In this document: in pieces, positions 61,710 through 64,000 of the stretch
How the letters are laid out: every line of letters begins with the position of its first letter
Numbering within the stretch: the stretch's first letter is position 1
Assembly: GCA_035048495.1 (NCBI GenBank)
Contig: CM068543.1
Span: 24,727,751 to 24,791,750, forward strand
Direction of reading: 5' to 3'
Length of the DNA: 64,000 nucleotides
Origin: Euptelea pleiosperma
Lineage: Eukaryota; Streptophyta; Magnoliopsida; Ranunculales; Eupteleaceae
Notes under the pieces: generated by a model
What the model was told of the DNA's origin: nothing
Seen by the model: only the letters and a program-made list of their open reading frames with translations
The model's database searches: none
Translations under genes and position numbers: made by a program

Positions 61710-61897
61710 TGTTGTCAGTATGAGAGAGAATATAATATAAGATATATGGTGGGTGGAGATATTAATGTGGGTGTAATTGTTTTGACCTAGTAATATAAAT
61801 AATATTGTGGGACGTTGGTAGATTTAACTCTCCAACGCTTTCCCTTCTTCTTTTTCTCTCTTCTTCTCCTCTCTTCCTGAAACCCTAAAATTCTACT
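61710..61897 (+). repeat. copia G 3' LTR
   Basis: 188 bp starting TGTTGTCAGTATGAG after the polypurine tract. It differs from the 5' LTR by two single bases and a TTC insertion. Confidence 0.95.
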
Positions 61898-61902
61898 CAT
61901 TG

Positions 61903-63130
61903 CACTTCCCGGAAACAGAGGAAAGGGTGCCAACAGCTATCTTAACCTTGTCAAGACCAGAACAAATAGAATAACTGGAGAAAACTGAAGACATACCAAT
62001 CATATGATCTGAGGCCCTTGAATCGATGATCCAGGAGGGACTAGAAGGAATAGTGGATACAGAGAAAGCACATCCAGTACCTGTCTGGGCATAGGTGGAG
62101 GTAGAAGTGGAGGCTTGCCCATTGAGCTGGGCAATCATACGACGAAGTCGCTCAAGATCACTGGGAGAGAAAGAGTCCAAATCCCCAGTGGTAGGAGGTT
62201 CTGAGGGTGTAGTGTCCTGAGCCACAGAAAGTGTTGCAGGAGGCTCCTGTCTCGCTGAAGATCGCTGACGTGGATTTGGGCTCAGACCCGGTGGGCGCCC
62301 ATGCAGCTCCCAACAAGTGTCTTTCACATGGCCTAGACGGCTGCAGTGATCACACTTGGGACGTCGTCTGTCATCACCGGTATTCTTCTGGAAGGATTTC
62401 TGACCCTTCTGAGACGCAGAGGCAAGGGCAGATCGATCATGAGTGTCACTACCACTGCGTAGTTGCATGGCAGTGCGGCGACTATCCTCCCCCTGAATGT
62501 GGGCATAGACCTGTGCCAATGAAGTAGGGGGAGGAGATCTGCCAAGTATCTGAACACGAGCAGCCTCGAAGCTAGGATGAAGGCCGGATAGGAACTGGAA
62601 TATCCGGGACTGCTCAACCATAGCATGGAAAGACTTCACATCCGCAGCACAAACCGGGGTGTAGTCCTGATAAGGATCTATCTCTTCCCATTTGCTTCAG
62701 AGAGAAGCATAATAGGTACCAAGCTTGAGCTCTCCCTGTCGGAGACAAGCAATCTCTTGCTCTAACTCATAGAGCTTCGCAAAGTTGCCAACCTGGGAAT
62801 AGGTTTGGGTAACAAAATCCCAGATTTCCCTTGCATCGAATGGAGAAGCCAAGACATCACCGTAAGGTTCTCCATAACCCATTTCTGGTGGGATTTGTTT
62901 GTGGCTGCAGGCTGGACTGTCTTTCCTGTGAGGTACTCACTATAGCCACGTCCCCCGATGTACATGAGTGCCAATGTCTTCCACTCAAGATAGTTGGTCC
63001 CATCAAACTTGACCATTGTGATGCATAATTGGGGGTTGTGGTCTCCATGAGAACCATGAGACAGAGTGCTATCCTCAACTGATGAAACCTCTGATGAACT
63101 CATCGCAGCGGAAGGCCTGGAAATAACCAA
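61903..63130 (-). pseudogene. copia E protease and gag
   Basis: Right side of element E after G. 61893-62639 (- strand) carries gag end (EAARVQILGRSPPPTSLAQV), zinc knuckle CDHCSRLGHVKDTC, and the protease start PSWIIDSRASDHMIGMSSVF; the catalytic DSG is DSR here, which should inactivate it. 62762-63130 carries the gag start: MSSSEVSSVEDST, VKFDGTNYLEWKTLALMYIG and NLTVMSWLLHSM. A probable start is the ATG at 63101-63103. Confidence 0.88.
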
Positions 63131-63971
63131 TTGACGAACAGAAGGTCTGCAGAACCTAAACTAAGGTTCGGGGGGGTGCCTAGGAGCACTTTGGGAGGTG
63201 CGGCTAGGGTTGAAGTGCCCTGGGAACCTTGGTTTCAATAAAAGTAAAAAACCCAAAAAAGGCAAAACTGGATCCGGGCCAAAAACCCGGGCGATTTTTC
63301 AAACTGGAGATCTGACAATCAGAAAAATCCCAAGCTCTGTAGATCCCAGATAATCCACAGGGAGGTGCGGTTAATCTCGAGGTATAAAAAAACCCAAAAA
63401 CTGAGCCGGGGATCCGATTTTTCGAACCGGAGATCCGACAATTAGAAAATTCTCAAACGAGACTCTGTAGATCCCAAATAATCCACAGGGAGGTGCGGCT
63501 AAGGTAGAGAGCCCAAGTAGTGCACGAATCTCAAGAACATAAAAAATCCAAAATCTGAGTCAGGGATCCGATTTTTGGAACCGGAGATCCAATCCAAAAA
63601 TTCTGAAATAAGTTTCTGTCGAACCTACTGGCCCTATGAGGGGTGGTTTGGGTAGAGAGCCCAAAAATGACATGAATCTCGAGGAAAATCAAAAACCCAA
63701 AAAATCTCGATATACCTGTTCTTCAAAAAAACTGATAAAAAATCTTGAAGAACGGGGATAGAGTGGATCTCTGACGACTGATAGCAGGCAATACACCAGG
63801 AATGATAGATCTCTGGTTCCTTTGCTTCAGAAAAGATCTAAGAACTTCGCAGGAGGACCCTCTGCGATTTGCTCAAAACTTGCTCGGACTTCTGATGCCC
63901 ACATATAAGATCTTCGTGGAAACTCTAGGGGATAATGATTTTGGCCCTAGAGTAACCATGCTTTGATACCA
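63131..63971 (-). other. copia E leader with three imperfect repeats
   Basis: Untranslated leader between gag and the primer-binding site. Three degenerate tandem units of roughly 140-150 bp (about 63240-63385, 63386-63540, 63541-63690) share CCGAT/CGATTTTT, GGAGATC and a T/C-TGTAGATCCCA or equivalent. The rest is unremarkable. Confidence 0.7.
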
Positions 63972-64000
63972 TGTTGCTGTTTGAGGTTGTCACCAATATG

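Larger units (their letters stand above)
56505..61897 (+). mobile_element. copia element G, nearly intact, inside copia E
   Basis: A 5.4-kb element with a perfect 5-bp target duplication CATTG (56500-56504 and 61898-61902). The LTRs (56505-56689 and 61710-61897) differ by two substitutions and one 3-bp indel. The primer-binding site TGGTATCAGAGC (56690-56701) follows the 5' LTR directly; the polypurine tract TTGAGGGGGAG (61699-61709) precedes the 3' LTR. The LTRs end ..CTACT, the non-canonical TG..CT form. The polyprotein is broken only by one frameshift near 58740 and one TAG at 59528-59530. Youngest LTR insertion in the window. Confidence 0.95.
53088..64000 (-). mobile_element. copia element E, antisense, holds copia G
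   Basis: 3' LTR 53088-53436, polypurine tract (ctctccctca, 53437-53446), RNase H, RT, integrase, then copia G inserted at 56505-61897, then protease, gag, leader and a primer-binding site (gctttgatacca, 63960-63971). The 5' LTR begins TGTTGCTGTTTGAGG at 63972 and is cut by the window end. LTR of 349 bp with canonical TG..CA ends. The frames are interrupted but motif-rich. Confidence 0.88.

Noticed and set aside
1..64000. CRISPR arrays, operons, bacterial promoters or phage
   Set aside because: Spliceosomal introns, plant retrotransposons and TAF2 show a plant nuclear genome; no regularly spaced short repeats were seen.

Overview
The window is flowering-plant nuclear DNA. Twelve short exons on the + strand, with GT..AG introns and continuous reading phase, encode an internal 421-residue stretch of the TFIID subunit TAF2. 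The introns are filled with Ty1/copia, Ty3/gypsy, L1-type LINE and small terminal-inverted-repeat (TIR) elements. Repeat families and intron sizes fit an angiosperm with transposon-swollen introns; the sequence does not fix the species. No rRNA, tRNA, CRISPR or bacterial-type operon was seen.

Layout: 1-2402, LINE-like tail, three TAF2 exons and a palindromic repeat. 2403-10907, an 8.5-kb intron holding copia element A (antisense). 10908-11659, three exons, including the largest (345 bp). 11660-18571, introns with a Mutator-type MITE, a copia fragment H carrying a SINE, two exons and a LINE RNase H remnant. 18572-18828, two exons. 18829-28709, a 9.9-kb intron with copia B, which was itself hit by LINE-1 and by a palindromic TG..CA element. 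28710-28796, exon. 28797-34766, intron with two copia fragments, C1 and C2. 34767-34856, the last exon in the window. 34857-64000, an intron of more than 29 kb: a complete LINE-2 (with a nested MITE) and a pile of nested elements in which copia F is interrupted by a gypsy element, copia D (carrying a 676-bp MITE) and copia E, and E in turn contains the young copia G.

The one gene with a supported host function is TAF2. Its exon reading frame is clean, so the locus looks functional despite the load. Every LTR element inserted directly into TAF2 intron sequence lies antisense to the gene; the two sense-oriented LTR elements (D, G) lie inside other elements. Most element open reading frames are broken. 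The most intact are copia G (one frameshift, one nonsense codon, near-identical LTRs) and the gypsy reverse transcriptase.

The least expected structures are the small ones: a 398-bp MITE with 9-bp target duplications (11792-12189), a foldback element with retrovirus-like ends (26888-27677), a 676-bp MITE with purine/pyrimidine arms and a GC-rich core (51913-52588), and a 272-bp TIR element in LINE-2 (40251-40522). No novel multi-gene system was found.
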